From Polyangiaceae bacterium (GTDB lineage: Bacteria; Myxococcota_A; Polyangia; Polyangiales; Polyangiaceae), in NCBI GenBank assembly GCA_041389725.1, contig JAWKRG010000015.1:165636-229635 (forward strand): a stretch of 64,000 bases of DNA, written 5' to 3'. Within the stretch, counting starts at the first letter, position 1. Every line of letters starts with the position of its first letter. The notes under the pieces are model-generated. The model was not told the origin of the DNA, did not search any database, and saw nothing but the letters and a program-made list of their open reading frames with translations. The translations under genes and the position numbers were made by a program. Below are positions 1-8,946 of this stretch, one piece after another.

Positions 1-1
1 C

Positions 2-1087
2 CACCGGATGATGGATCCCATCGCCGGTGCGTTCCAGAAGTTCGACGCCAACGGCCAAGAGAAGTACGTGCCCGACGCATCCTGGCACCAAGAGATGTTC
101 CCGCCCGGCTTCGGTAAGGAGACGATGCCGACCACGGAGTATCCGCAGGCGCTGCAGTGGCTGGCTCAGCGCGTGGTGAAGGACCCGCGCTTTTCCCTCG
201 CCATCGTCTACACGGTGTATGGCGCGCTCACGGGTCAGGAGCCTCTGCCCTACCCGGCGACGGACGACGCGGAGTTCGACGCCAAGGTCATCGCCTGGGA
301 AGCGCAAGATGCGCTCTTCCGCAACATCGGCGACGCATTCGTGCAGAGCAACTACAACCTGAAGACAGCCATCAAGGGCGTCATTCTCTCGCCCTACTTC
401 CGCGCCAAGAACACCGCCGGTGCTCCTAGCGCCGAGCGCCAGGTGGAGCTTTCGATCATCGGCACGGGCCGCCTCAGCACGCCGGAGTCCCTCTCGCGCA
501 AGATTACTGCGGTCTCCGGACTGCCCTGGGGCAAAGGCGTCGGCTACTACAAGACCGACTACCTCAACAGCGACTACCGCGTGCTCTACGGCGGCATCGA
601 CTCCGACGACGTCACCCAGCGCTTGACCGCGCCCAACGGCGTGATGGCCAACGTGGCCTGGCGCATGGCCAACGAAGTGGCGTGCCAGACCACGGCTTGG
701 GACTTGTCGATCGACGACAAGGCAGACCGCTTCCTGTTCCCCTACGTGAACGTGGAAGACACGCCCAGCAGCAACGCGGACGCCATCAAGAAGAACATCC
801 AGTACCTGCACGCCCACATCTCGGGCGAAGCGCTCACCCTCTCCGACCCCGAGATCGAGCGCACGTACAAGCTGTTCCAGGACACGCTCAGTGAGGGCCA
901 GGGCAAGATTACCGCTGGCACCCTGACCGAGAACATCCCGTCTGCATGCCGCGCGCGCAAGGACCCCTACACGGATGCGGATCTACCGACGAATCAGCGC
1001 CTAGAGAAAGACCCCGACTACACCGTCCGTGCGTGGATGGCGGTCATCACCTACCTGTTGAGCGATCACGGGTTCTTGTACGAGTGA
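2..1087 (+). CDS. Exported protein upstream of DUF1501 gene (5' partial)
   Basis: The reading frame is open from base 2, so the gene starts outside the window; the two Met codons at 8-13 are internal. About 360 C-terminal residues are visible. A stretch with LAQRVVKDPRFSLAIVYTVYG near residue 55 and NLKTAIKGVILSPYFRAKN near residue 118 resembles the C-terminal parts of the large DUF1549/DUF1592-like proteins that commonly precede DUF1501 genes. That family link is from memory of the pattern and is not certain. The DUF1501 gene starts 14 bases after the stop, with a strong ribosome site between them, so the two are almost surely co-transcribed and probably work together outside the cytoplasm. 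No catalytic motif was recognised. Confidence 0.6.
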   Translation, partial: HRMMDPIAGAFQKFDANGQEKYVPDASWHQEMFPPGFGKETMPTTEYPQALQWLAQRVVKDPRFSLAIVYTVYGALTGQEPLPYPATDDAEFDAKVIAWEAQDALFRNIGDAFVQSNYNLKTAIKGVILSPYFRAKNTAGAPSAERQVELSIIGTGRLSTPESLSRKITAVSGLPWGKGVGYYKTDYLNSDYRVLYGGIDSDDVTQRLTAPNGVMANVAWRMANEVACQTTAWDLSIDDKADRFLFPYVNVEDTPSSNADAIKKNIQYLHAHISGEALTLSDPEIERTYKLFQDTLSEGQGKITAGTLTENIPSACRARKDPYTDADLPTNQRLEKDPDYTVRAWMAVITYLLSDHGFLYE

Positions 1088-1101
1088 AAGGAGGAAGAGC
1101 C

Positions 1102-2424
1102 ATGCAGCGACGAAGTTTCCTAAAAGCAGCAGCCATCAGCGGTCTGGCCCTCTCCGCGCCCGTCTTCAGCCGTGACGCGGACGCCGCCTCGCCCTTTGCC
1201 GGGCCCTACTGGATCATGGTGAACGCGAGCGGAGGCTGGGATCCGCGCTTCCTGTTCGATCCGTCGAGCAACGCCGAACAGAACCGGCTGACCACCACGA
1301 TTCAGAAGATCGGCAACATCAGCTATGCGCCCATTCCGGTAGATGTTGCGGCGCTGAATCTGAGCGCGACAGAAGAGCCGTACTTGATGAGCACCGAGGA
1401 CTTCCTGAACAAGTTCGGCAGTCAGCTGTGCGTGATCAACGGCGTCGACACTTCCACCAACAACCACGACGCTGGCAACCGCACCATGTGGTGCGGTCGG
1501 ATCCCCGAGGGCTACCCGGCCCTGGGCGCACTCATCGCTGGCGCCCGCGCGCCCCAGAAGCCGATGGCGTTCCTTTCCAGCGGCGGCTACGACTCGACGC
1601 AAAACGTGGTCGCGCTGACCCGCGTCAACAGCGCCGGCACCCTGCGCAAGATCGCCTACCCCAACGTGATCAACGCCAACGATCTCGCCGGCGACCGCTA
1701 CCACACGGACGAAACCCTCGCCCGCATCGCCCAGGCACAGGCCGAACGGCTGCAAAAGCTCTCCGCCGACATGCGCCTGCCACGCGTGCGCCTGGGCATG
1801 GATCAACTGCACCTGGCGCGCCTCAGCGAAAACGAACTGCAGGACCTGCAGCTACCCGACACGCCGGTCGATCTACCGGGCAACCTCGGAGATCTCGAAC
1901 GACTGATGCAGCAGGCTCAGATCGCCATCGCTGCCTTCAAGTCGGGGCTCGCCGCCGCCGCCAACGTCAGCATCGGCGGCTTCGACACTCACGCCAATCA
2001 CGACACCAGTCAGCGCCGGCAGATCCAAAAGCTGCTCTCGGGCATCAACTACATCATGGACGAGGTGCAGGCCCAGGGCCTCGCCGGCAAGGTCTACGTC
2101 GTAGTCTGCTCGGACTTCGGCCGCACCCCGCGCTACAACGGCACGAACGCTGGCGCCGGCAAGGACCACTGGTCGATCACCAGCATGATGGCCATGGGCC
2201 CAGGCATTCAGGGCAATCGCGTGATCGGCGCCACTGGCGACGCGGACCAAAAACCCTACAACGTCGACCCGGGCTCCCTGGCCACTCTCGACAACGCCAA
2301 GGACGGCGTGCGTATCCGCCCCGAACACATCCACCGCGCCCTGCGCAGCGTGGCCACCATCGCCGATTCCGAGGTCGCCCAGAGTTTCCCGCTGCCCGGC
2401 GAAGATCTATCCCTCTTCGGCTGA
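1102..2424 (+). CDS. DUF1501 family protein with Tat signal
   Basis: A 440-residue protein. The start at 1102 is preceded by AAAGGAGGA at 1087-1095, and the N-terminus MQRRSFLKAAAISGLALSA is a typical twin-arginine signal with the RRSFLK motif. An upstream in-frame start at 946 is rejected because it lies inside the preceding gene and would bury the signal. Family features include a conserved GGWDPR segment near residue 42, GGFDTHANH in the second half, and SDFGRTPRYNG followed by DHW near the end. These Asp/His motifs recall the alkaline-phosphatase/sulfatase-like fold assigned to DUF1501. The protein is predicted to be periplasmic or surface exposed. Its exact substrate is unknown. Confidence 0.85.
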   Translation: MQRRSFLKAAAISGLALSAPVFSRDADAASPFAGPYWIMVNASGGWDPRFLFDPSSNAEQNRLTTTIQKIGNISYAPIPVDVAALNLSATEEPYLMSTEDFLNKFGSQLCVINGVDTSTNNHDAGNRTMWCGRIPEGYPALGALIAGARAPQKPMAFLSSGGYDSTQNVVALTRVNSAGTLRKIAYPNVINANDLAGDRYHTDETLARIAQAQAERLQKLSADMRLPRVRLGMDQLHLARLSENELQDLQLPDTPVDLPGNLGDLERLMQQAQIAIAAFKSGLAAAANVSIGGFDTHANHDTSQRRQIQKLLSGINYIMDEVQAQGLAGKVYVVVCSDFGRTPRYNGTNAGAGKDHWSITSMMAMGPGIQGNRVIGATGDADQKPYNVDPGSLATLDNAKDGVRIRPEHIHRALRSVATIADSEVAQSFPLPGEDLSLFG

Positions 2425-2605
2425 GCCAGCTCGCGAGCCTATTCGGCTCCCAGTCCACCGCTTCAACGCCCTTCTAGAACTGCAACGCCGCTCGCGAGCT
2501 TTGTTTGGGTAGGGTCTCGCCCCTCGGCGTCGCTGCGTCCCGCCTCCCGCACTTCCACCCGCTCCAGCGAGTGACGCCACCTGGGGCAGCGTCTATCATC
2601 GTCAG

Positions 2606-3352
2606 ATGCGCACTTGGGCCGTCGTGCTCTGCCTCTCATTTTGTTCACTCGGGTGCGGGGGCAGCGATGACGCCACGGGCAGCGGGGGAGGAGGCGGAGC
2701 CGGTGCTTCCGGCGGAGGGAGCGCAACCGGAGGCACCGGCGGTGGAACCATCACGCCCGGCTCGTGTGATCCGGATCCGTTGAAGACGGGTCTCGTCGCA
2801 CAGCAGACGGGGGTGTCCGTCGATATCGCGGACTGCGCGATACTCGAGTGGACCGCGCAGTACTCCGAGCCCGATCCCATGATCGTGAAGGCGATGATCT
2901 ACGGAGAGTCACGCTTCGACTACGCGGCGGACGGTTGCCCCAACCTGCCGTGCGGGGTGCCCCAAGGCTGGACGGACGCGGAGTCGCATTGCTTCGGCAT
3001 GATGCAGGTCGTGCCGGCATGCGGACCGACCGCGGGCACCCTGGGACTGAAGTCCGACGGGCATCCGAACCTGACGACCGACCCGAAGTCACCCGACTTC
3101 GCGAACTCCGTCTTCAACCCGAACGTCAATATTCACATCGGCGTCGCCGGCTTTGCAGGCAATCGGCAAGAGGTGAAGTCACTCTTTCCTGGCTGCACCG
3201 AGGACCAATACACCCTGATGGCCCTCGGCAACCTTGCGTCCCACGGCAGCACCAAGGGCTGCACCGAGTACAAGCAAGACTACATCGACTACATCATGCC
3301 CGCGTACCTGGAATACTCCGCCGCGGCCGGCTACACCCCGCACCCATACTGA
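2606..3352 (+). CDS. Lipoprotein with lytic transglycosylase-like domain
   Basis: A 248-residue protein starting with a lipoprotein signal ending LSFCSLGC (Cys17 the likely lipidated residue), then a Gly/Ser linker to about residue 50. The rest resembles an SLT/lysozyme-like domain: a GESRF motif with Glu101 in the position of the catalytic acid, and FGMMQV at 130-135, the equivalent of the Gly-Leu-(M/F)-Q-(I/V) motif of soluble lytic transglycosylases. Eight or more cysteines suggest disulfides in the envelope. The expected role is cleavage of peptidoglycan glycan strands at the cell surface. The domain is short and divergent, so activity is not assured. It stands alone between the DUF1501 unit and convergent genes. 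Confidence 0.65.
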   Translation: MRTWAVVLCLSFCSLGCGGSDDATGSGGGGGAGASGGGSATGGTGGGTITPGSCDPDPLKTGLVAQQTGVSVDIADCAILEWTAQYSEPDPMIVKAMIYGESRFDYAADGCPNLPCGVPQGWTDAESHCFGMMQVVPACGPTAGTLGLKSDGHPNLTTDPKSPDFANSVFNPNVNIHIGVAGFAGNRQEVKSLFPGCTEDQYTLMALGNLASHGSTKGCTEYKQDYIDYIMPAYLEYSAAAGYTPHPY

Positions 3353-3492
3353 GCGCCCGCGACGGGTGTGCGGACTGACCTTCGCGTCGGCGCCCGCAAC
3401 GGGTCCGGCGGCCGATTCCGCGCCAGGGTCGGGTGCATGGCTCTTCGCGGCTTCCGTCACCGCTGAGTCGGGAAGTGGAGTCCAGGCCGCCC

Positions 3493-3951
3493 CTAGCGCA
3501 ACGCTTCCGGAACGCGTCGCAAGGCGCTGCGCACGGCGCCGCGGACGACGGCGCGGCGGGCGTCCTCGCTGGCTTCGGCGGTGCTCGCCGATCCACGCAG
3601 CACCGCGTGGAGCTCGCCGCCGCGCGCGCGGCGCAATATGGCCGACACTTCTGCCTTCGCGCTTTCGCCTGCCCGCGCCCGGCGGGTGCCGACGGAAACC
3701 AAGGTCGCACTGAGCAGGTAGCGGTCTTTGCTCTTGGCGTGCGACAGGTCCAAGCGCGACAGCTCTTGAGCCACGCTCTTCTCGAACAACTTAGCTAACT
3801 CCTTGTCGCCGGAGGCGGCGCGCGCGTCGATCTCACCGATGGCCACTTCTGCCGTGGCGCTGCGCGCACCCACCGCGGAGCCCGTGAGCAATAGCGCACA
3901 CGCACACACGATCGCCTTGTGGCGCGCTGAAAAGAAGCGCGTCGTCATCAT
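3493..3951 (-). CDS. Small exported protein of unknown function
   Basis: About 152 residues on the minus strand. Two adjacent ATG codons (3951 and 3948) follow GGAGGTTTC, and the second has the better spacing. The N-terminus TTRFFSARHKAIVCACALLLTGSAVGA is a signal peptide, after which the mature protein starts with VAIGEIDARAASGDKELAKLFEKSVAQEL. The remainder is a mix of charged helical and beta-type segments with many Ala/Arg residues. No family was recognised. A longer reading frame running upstream to 4659 is rejected, since it would cross the tandem repeat and antisense-like sequence and lose the signal peptide. Confidence 0.6.
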   Translation of the reverse strand: MMTTRFFSARHKAIVCACALLLTGSAVGARSATAEVAIGEIDARAASGDKELAKLFEKSVAQELSRLDLSHAKSKDRYLLSATLVSVGTRRARAGESAKAEVSAILRRARGGELHAVLRGSASTAEASEDARRAVVRGAVRSALRRVPEALR

Positions 3952-4054
3952 GAAACCTCCAGGAACCGAGCCGAAGGGGATCGGAAGAACGCCTGCCTCG
4001 ACGCCTATCAGGGCTACCCGCGAAGGGACAAATTTTCGCGCGCTGACGGGGAGC

Positions 4055-4132
4055 GGAACCGGAGCCGGAGCCGGAGCCAGGACCGGAACCGGAACCGGAG
4101 CCGGAGCCAGGACCGGAACCGGAGCCGGAACC
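4055..4132. repeat. Hexanucleotide tandem repeat (13 units)
   Basis: Thirteen consecutive 6-base units of the types GGAACC, GGAGCC and AGGACC. The AGGACC variant recurs at a regular distance (units 5 and 10), so a higher-order 30-base period is visible. It lies in the 5' leader between two minus-strand genes for exported proteins. It is a simple-sequence tract likely to vary in length. There are no unique spacers, so it is not a CRISPR array. Confidence 0.85.
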
Positions 4133-4202
4133 TTCGAACTCGTACGCCATGCCCCGCCCTCTCGCATACGGCGACTCGCATGGAAGAGTTTTGACAGTAA
4201 TG

Positions 4203-4682
4203 CTAGGGCGAGACGACGCGATCCACGGAGATGGTCTCGTCCCAAGCGCTCTCGTGGCCGTCGTAGTGCACCAGGATCTTCTCGGAGGACACGACTGCGA
4301 TGACCGTCGCGCCGTACACCGAGCCGCGCCAGCGCACGCGCACCTTGTCGCCCTCCTTGTACGGGCTGGGTGCACCCGCGGAGGCGGCAGCCTTTGGCGT
4401 CACGCCTGAAGCCCGCGCCACCTTGTCCGGCGGCGGAGGTGGCGTCGCCGGTCCGGTCACGCGGCCCTTGATGCGATCCAAGGTGACGTCTTCGTCCCAG
4501 CGCGCGTCGTAGCCGTCGTAGTGCACGCGAAAGCGCGAACGTCCACGCTTCGCCAGGATGTACGCCGGGTAGTCGCGCCCGTCCCACTCCACCCACACGT
4601 GCTCCCCCACGCGGTACGGCTCCTGGCAGCCCAGCCAACAAGGCAGCAGGATCACGCATAGGAAGAGCCGCACACGGCGCAT
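4203..4682 (-). CDS. Lipoprotein with two Tudor-knot-like domains
   Basis: About 159 residues if started at the ATG at 4682 (MRRVRLFLCVILLPCWLGC, a lipoprotein signal with Cys19); an ATG at 4718 would add 12 residues and is less likely. The mature part contains two copies of a small beta-barrel module. The first runs from YRVGEHVWVEWDGRDYPAYI to RFRVHYDGYDARWDE, the second from YKEGDKVRVRWRGSVYGATV to ILVHYDGHESAWDE. The pattern G-x-x-V-x-V-x-W-x-G ... V-H-Y-D-G-x-x-x-x-W-D-E is that of Tudor-knot/chromo-barrel domains. They are joined by a Pro-rich linker. In eukaryotes such barrels bind methylated or RNA ligands; in an exported bacterial lipoprotein the ligand is unknown. Confidence 0.7.
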   Translation of the reverse strand: MRRVRLFLCVILLPCWLGCQEPYRVGEHVWVEWDGRDYPAYILAKRGRSRFRVHYDGYDARWDEDVTLDRIKGRVTGPATPPPPPDKVARASGVTPKAAASAGAPSPYKEGDKVRVRWRGSVYGATVIAVVSSEKILVHYDGHESAWDETISVDRVVSP

Positions 4683-4727
4683 CCCCCGCAACTTAGCAAA
4701 ACCTCGCCACAGCCCCAATTCCGGCGT

Positions 4728-5984
4728 TCAGCCGCTTTTCCCACGCAAGTCTCGCCGCGAGCCACGGACGCCTTTTGCTCGCCCAGCGGTCAGCAAGCGA
4801 GCGAAGCGCTGTTCGTCCGCCAGGTCCGTCATGGCAAGCGCCCAGACTCCGTCTCGCATCGGATAGGTCGCCTCGCCCCCATGCACTACGAAGGCGCGGT
4901 TGAGCCCGAGATCTTTCATGCACTCGACGAGACCACGGGTCAGGCGCGGCGCGTCGGCCAGCTTGGTTTCGAAGGGAATGAGCTCTCCAGCGATCTCCAC
5001 GAGCAGGTCGACTTCGGCGCCTCCGTGCGTCCTCCAGAAGTACGGCGTTGCCTTCTGTCCGCTCAGGGCAATCGTACCCACGAGTTGCTCGAGCACCCAG
5101 CCCTCCCAAGAAGCGCCTACTTTCGGGTGCGACCTCAAGCCGTTGGCGTTCGTCAGCCCCAGGATCGCGTGCAACAGACCGCTATCCCGCACGTACAGTT
5201 TTGGGCTCTTCACCAAACGCTTTCCTACGTTCGCGTAGTAGGGCTGCAGTCGGCGCACCAGAAACGCTCCCTCGAGGATCTCGAGGTATCTGATGGCAGT
5301 GGGCGTACTGACCCCCATGGCTACCGCGATGTTGCTGTAGTTCAAGAGTCCTCCGTGCACGTGCGCAACCAGCGACAGGAGTCGCCGCAGTCCCACTGCC
5401 GGCAATTCCAGCCCAAGTTGCCGCAGATCGCGTTCGACGAAGGCCCGGAAGTAGTTGTCACGCCACTCGAAACTCGCGCGGTCGGAGCGCGCAAGTAGGC
5501 TTTTGGGAAAGCCACCGCGACTCCACAGGCGCTGGCGCGATCGGCCCGCAGTCGCCTCGACCTCACAGGCCAGGAACGGCGTCAAATCCAGAAAGCCGAC
5601 ACGGCCTGCGAGCGACTCGGACACGCCACGGACCACGCCGGGGGAAGCGCTGCCCAGCAGAATGTAGCGCGCGCGCCGCCGAGGATCATCCAGTAGCGGG
5701 CGGACAATGCTGAACAGCTGCGGCTGGCGCTGGATCTCGTCGATGCAAATCAGCCCGGATGTCCGCTGCAAGAGCGTCAAGTCATCGGCTGGCGCCATCG
5801 TCAGCCGTGCTTCGTCAGCCGGGCGCTCCAGGTCGAAATACGTGGCTGTGCCTCGCTTGAGACCCGCAGCGTGCTGTCGCACGAGCGTGGACTTTCCAGC
5901 CTGTCGCGGCCCGACAACCGCCACCGCCGGGAAGTCTCGCAGCAGCTGGGACAAGCGCGAGGCGTAGGCGACCCTGGACTTCAT
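4728..5984 (-). CDS. AAA_14/DUF4143 family ATPase
   Basis: A 418-residue protein with the two-part architecture of this family: an N-terminal P-loop ATPase (GPRQAGKST at about residues 26-34, Walker B LICIDEIQ near 77-84, sensor-type LLGSASPG near 110) and a C-terminal DUF4143 region with a winged-helix segment and an HGGAEVDLLVE motif near 308. The latter resembles the PD-(D/E)XK-type core noted in DUF4143 proteins. Members are widespread solitary ATPases of unclear role, often mobile. The gene is followed by a convergent-free region and preceded by an AT-rich palindrome that may be its operator. The function is not established. Confidence 0.85.
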   Translation of the reverse strand: MKSRVAYASRLSQLLRDFPAVAVVGPRQAGKSTLVRQHAAGLKRGTATYFDLERPADEARLTMAPADDLTLLQRTSGLICIDEIQRQPQLFSIVRPLLDDPRRRARYILLGSASPGVVRGVSESLAGRVGFLDLTPFLACEVEATAGRSRQRLWSRGGFPKSLLARSDRASFEWRDNYFRAFVERDLRQLGLELPAVGLRRLLSLVAHVHGGLLNYSNIAVAMGVSTPTAIRYLEILEGAFLVRRLQPYYANVGKRLVKSPKLYVRDSGLLHAILGLTNANGLRSHPKVGASWEGWVLEQLVGTIALSGQKATPYFWRTHGGAEVDLLVEIAGELIPFETKLADAPRLTRGLVECMKDLGLNRAFVVHGGEATYPMRDGVWALAMTDLADEQRFARLLTAGRAKGVRGSRRDLRGKSG

Positions 5985-5994
5985 TCTTGAAATT

Positions 5995-6011
5995 GTAAAT
6001 CACCGATTTAC
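5995..6011. promoter_or_regulatory. AT-rich inverted repeat, possible operator
   Basis: A perfect 7-base inverted repeat, GTAAATC-ACC-GATTTAC, lies 10 bases upstream of the DUF4143 ATPase start, in an AT-rich patch that stands out in this GC-rich sequence. Its position suits an operator for that gene. It could also be part of a hairpin after the opposite end of the patatin gene. This is inference from position and symmetry only. Confidence 0.4.
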
Positions 6012-6037
6012 ATTTTCAAGTTTTCAAATCCGCCCAG

Positions 6038-7102
6038 CTATGCACATGCGCCTCGCAGAGCGGCGAGGGCGGGTAGGCCGTCCTGGCTCCAGGCGTCCAC
6101 GGTGCTGCGGGTCGTGCGGTAGGCGTGCTCGAGGATCTTGCGGCGCGCGGCGAAGCTGGCGGGGTTGTGCATGAACAGCATCGCGTCGGAGGGCTCGGGC
6201 TCCAGCAAGAGTGCGCTCACTTCCCCCGACGCCGTGATGCGATCCAGGGCTTGCTGCATCAGCTGGTGCATCGCGATGCGCAAGCTCTGGTTCATCACCC
6301 AGATCAGTCCCTTGTTGCGCACGCTGGTCTTCGGGCCATGACCCGTCGGCACGCTCTCCGCGAAGACGGGCACCATGGGATTGACGACCAACAGCAGCGT
6401 CGCGCCTTCGGAAACCGCCACGTCCAGGTGATGGATCTGCGCGGCGCCGGCGTCGATGTAGTGGCGGCCACCGATGCGCACCGGCGAAAAGAAGGGCGGT
6501 ACGGCCATCGAGGCGATGCACGCTCGCGTGATCGGCACATGGTCGAAGCCCTCGCCGCCGAACAGCACCTCTTTCCCCGAATCCAAGTCGTGGGACAGGA
6601 TGCGCAGCGTGCGCGGCATCAACGGAAAGCTGTTGGGAATGCCGCGCCGCACGAAGAACTCCTCCAAGAAGCGCTCGTAGCGATCGAGGGACACGAACCC
6701 CGCGGGCAGCGTGTCGTAGAGGCGATCCAGCTCTTCCCAGAGGGCTGCGGGTGTGGGCGCGGGCCCGCGCGAGAGCAGACTGCTGCTACCGTGACGCAGC
6801 GTCTGCCACACGCTCACCGCCGTACGTCGCCACTCGCGCAGATCCATGTGCAAGAGGTGCTTGCGCTCCAGCGGGAAGTAGGTGTCGGAGGGATCGAGAA
6901 AGGCGCGGTAGATGCGATCCGGCGGTCGCCCCGCGGCCAGCACCGCCGCCACGGTCGCACCGCTGCCGGTCCCCACGTACACGTCGAAGCCGCGCTCGGA
7001 GATCCCCGGCAAGGCGTCCTCGATCGCGGCCAGTGCGCCGATTTGATACATCGCCCCGGTAGCGCCGCCGCGCGGTAAGCACAGCGCGATCTTCGCCGCC
7101 AT
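6038..7102 (-). CDS. Patatin-like phospholipase family protein
   Basis: A 354-residue patatin-fold protein. The N-terminal oxyanion motif is RGGATG (residues 11-16) and the nucleophile-elbow region reads VGTGSGATVAA (44-48 GTGSG), followed downstream by YIDAGAAQ with Asp217 as the expected dyad acid. In most patatins the elbow is G-x-S-x-G. Here Ser47 is displaced by one position and Gly occupies the usual Ser site, so hydrolase activity is in doubt. The start ATG lies 5 bases after the nadB stop, so the two form an operon, although no functional link to NAD synthesis is evident. A much longer open frame reading back through nadB is an artefact of high GC. Confidence 0.8.
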   Translation of the reverse strand: MAAKIALCLPRGGATGAMYQIGALAAIEDALPGISERGFDVYVGTGSGATVAAVLAAGRPPDRIYRAFLDPSDTYFPLERKHLLHMDLREWRRTAVSVWQTLRHGSSSLLSRGPAPTPAALWEELDRLYDTLPAGFVSLDRYERFLEEFFVRRGIPNSFPLMPRTLRILSHDLDSGKEVLFGGEGFDHVPITRACIASMAVPPFFSPVRIGGRHYIDAGAAQIHHLDVAVSEGATLLLVVNPMVPVFAESVPTGHGPKTSVRNKGLIWVMNQSLRIAMHQLMQQALDRITASGEVSALLLEPEPSDAMLFMHNPASFAARRKILEHAYRTTRSTVDAWSQDGLPALAALRGACA

Positions 7103-7107
7103 GGCCG

Positions 7108-8715
7108 CTACCGCCCACGCAGGTGCGGCGCGACGCCGCGCTTGGTCACCGTGTCCACGGCCAGGTCCTCGGCCGTGTCCGGGTAGTCGAGATTGGTGTG
7201 AAGTCCGCGGCTTTCCCGGCGCGCCGAGGCGCTCGACACGATAAGTCCGGCCACCGTGGCGATGTTGCGCAATTCGAGCAGATCGCGGGTCACCAAGTGC
7301 TTCCAGTAGTACTCGCGGATCTCCTCTTCCAGCAGGGCGATCCGTCGCGCCGCTCGTCGCAGCCGCGTATCCGTGCGCACGATACCCACGTAGTTCCACA
7401 TCGTACGCCGTAGCTCGTCCCAGTTGTGGGCTACCACCACTGCCTCGTGGCTCGGCACCGCGGAGCCGATTTGCCAATCGGGCACGGACGACACCGGCGC
7501 CGTGCGCAGCTCGGGCAAGATCTCCCCCAGCTTCTCCGCCGCGCGCATACCCATCACCAAGCCTTCGAGCAGGGAGTTCGATGCTAGGCGATTGGCTCCG
7601 TGCAGCCCAGTGCACGACGCTTCGCCCACCACCCAGAGCCCAGGCAGCGTGGTGCGCCCGCGCAGATCCGACGTCACGCCACCGCACAGGTAGTGCGCGG
7701 CAGGCACCACTGGGATCGGCGCCTTCGTCAGATCCAAGCCGAAGCGCTCCACCTCTGCACAGATGTTGGGAAAGCGCTCTTTGACGAAGTCGGCAGGCTT
7801 GTGCGTGATGTCCAGGTGCACGAAGTCGCTGCCCGTGCGCTTCATCTCGAAGTCGATGGCCCGAGCCACGATGTCGCGGGGTGCCAAGTCCTTCATCGCG
7901 TGGTGCTTTTCCATGAAGGCTTCGCCGCTGCCGGGCAGCCGCAGCACCGCGCCTTCCCCGCGCAAAGCTTCGCTGATCAAGAAGCTCTTGGCCTGCGGGT
8001 GATACAGGCACGTCGGGTGGAATTGATAGAACTCCATGTTGGCGATCTCGGCGCCCGCCCGATACGCCATCGCCACGCCGTCTCCCGTCGCCACGTCGGG
8101 GTTGGACGTGTAGAGATACACTTTGCCGGCGCCCCCCGTGGCGATCACCGTCGCGCGTGCCATGACGGTCTCCACCTTCCCATCGCGCTCGCTCAGCACG
8201 TAGGCGCCCGCGCATTGGTCTGGCCCGCCGAACTTGCTCAGGGTGATCAGATCTACACCCATGTGCCACTCGAGCAGCTCGATGTTCGGGTGTACGGCAG
8301 CCTTCGCCAGAAGGGCTCGCTCGATCTCGCGGCCCGTGATGTCCCCCGCGTGCGCCACGCGGCGTTGGGTGTGGCCGCCTTCGCGCCCCAGATCCAGCTG
8401 ACCGTCGGTGTTGCGCGAGAACTCCACGCCGCTCTCGATCAGCCAGCGCACGGCGTCGGGCCCTTCGCGTACGCACAGATCCACCACCACGTCGTGGCAG
8501 AGTCCCGCGCCCGCGGTCAGCGTATCCTTCACGTGCGCCTCGAAAGAGTCTTCGTCCGAGAGCACCGCGGCGATGCCGCCTTGGGCCCAGGCCGTCGCGC
8601 AGTCGTCCTGCCGCCGCTTCGTCACCAGGGTGACGTGGCCATGCTGGGCGCTCTTGAGCGCGACCGACAGCCCGGCAATCCCGCTTCCGAGTACCAGAAC
8701 GTCCGTGGTTCGCAT
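7108..8715 (-). CDS. nadB: L-aspartate oxidase
   Basis: A 535-residue flavoprotein, the usual length for NadB, which oxidises L-aspartate to iminoaspartate with FAD in the first step of quinolinate/NAD synthesis in the cytoplasm. Visible features are the dinucleotide-binding GSGIAGLSVALKSA at residues 10-23, TKRRQDDCATAWAQGGIAA near 34-52 (flavin contact), the HPT substrate-loop region in YQFHPTCLYHP near 230, GGVTSDLRGRTTLPGLW near 340, and the C-terminal ASARRESRGLH signature. That signature separates NadB from fumarate reductase subunits with help from the absence of sdhB/frdB neighbours. nadA and nadC are not next to it. It is divergent from etfBA across a 231-base intergenic region. Confidence 0.93.
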   Translation of the reverse strand: MRTTDVLVLGSGIAGLSVALKSAQHGHVTLVTKRRQDDCATAWAQGGIAAVLSDEDSFEAHVKDTLTAGAGLCHDVVVDLCVREGPDAVRWLIESGVEFSRNTDGQLDLGREGGHTQRRVAHAGDITGREIERALLAKAAVHPNIELLEWHMGVDLITLSKFGGPDQCAGAYVLSERDGKVETVMARATVIATGGAGKVYLYTSNPDVATGDGVAMAYRAGAEIANMEFYQFHPTCLYHPQAKSFLISEALRGEGAVLRLPGSGEAFMEKHHAMKDLAPRDIVARAIDFEMKRTGSDFVHLDITHKPADFVKERFPNICAEVERFGLDLTKAPIPVVPAAHYLCGGVTSDLRGRTTLPGLWVVGEASCTGLHGANRLASNSLLEGLVMGMRAAEKLGEILPELRTAPVSSVPDWQIGSAVPSHEAVVVAHNWDELRRTMWNYVGIVRTDTRLRRAARRIALLEEEIREYYWKHLVTRDLLELRNIATVAGLIVSSASARRESRGLHTNLDYPDTAEDLAVDTVTKRGVAPHLRGR

Positions 8716-8803
8716 CGGCGCCGGACGTTACACGAAATCCCCCGGGCGCCGTCGCCCAGGAAATGCCGGGCCAAGCCCCTGCCCCCGCGGAACGCAACCC
8801 CGA

Positions 8804-8832
8804 TTGACGCGCCGCTCCAAAGGCACTAATTC
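8804..8832 (+). promoter_or_regulatory. Sigma-70-like promoter for etfBA
   Basis: TTGACG (8804-8809) and TAATTC (8827-8832) are separated by exactly 17 bases. They lie about 115 bases upstream of etfB and in the correct orientation, in the nadB-etfB intergenic region. The transcription start is inferred, not seen. Confidence 0.5.
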
Positions 8833-8946
8833 CGCGGCACACACTGACAATCAGGCCCTGGCCCTTGGGCCGGCCGTCGTGCAATTCCATCCCTGCCGGC
8901 GTGGCAGCGTCCCCGCCGAGCAGCACTCGTAGAAGGAGGTCCTGTC

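Noticed and set aside
4055..4132. CRISPR array
   Set aside because: Six-base units with no spacers; a simple tandem repeat.
3493..4659. 388-codon frame extending the small exported protein upstream
   Set aside because: It crosses the tandem repeat, giving a Pro/Ala/Val run, and would bury a clear signal peptide that has its own ribosome site.
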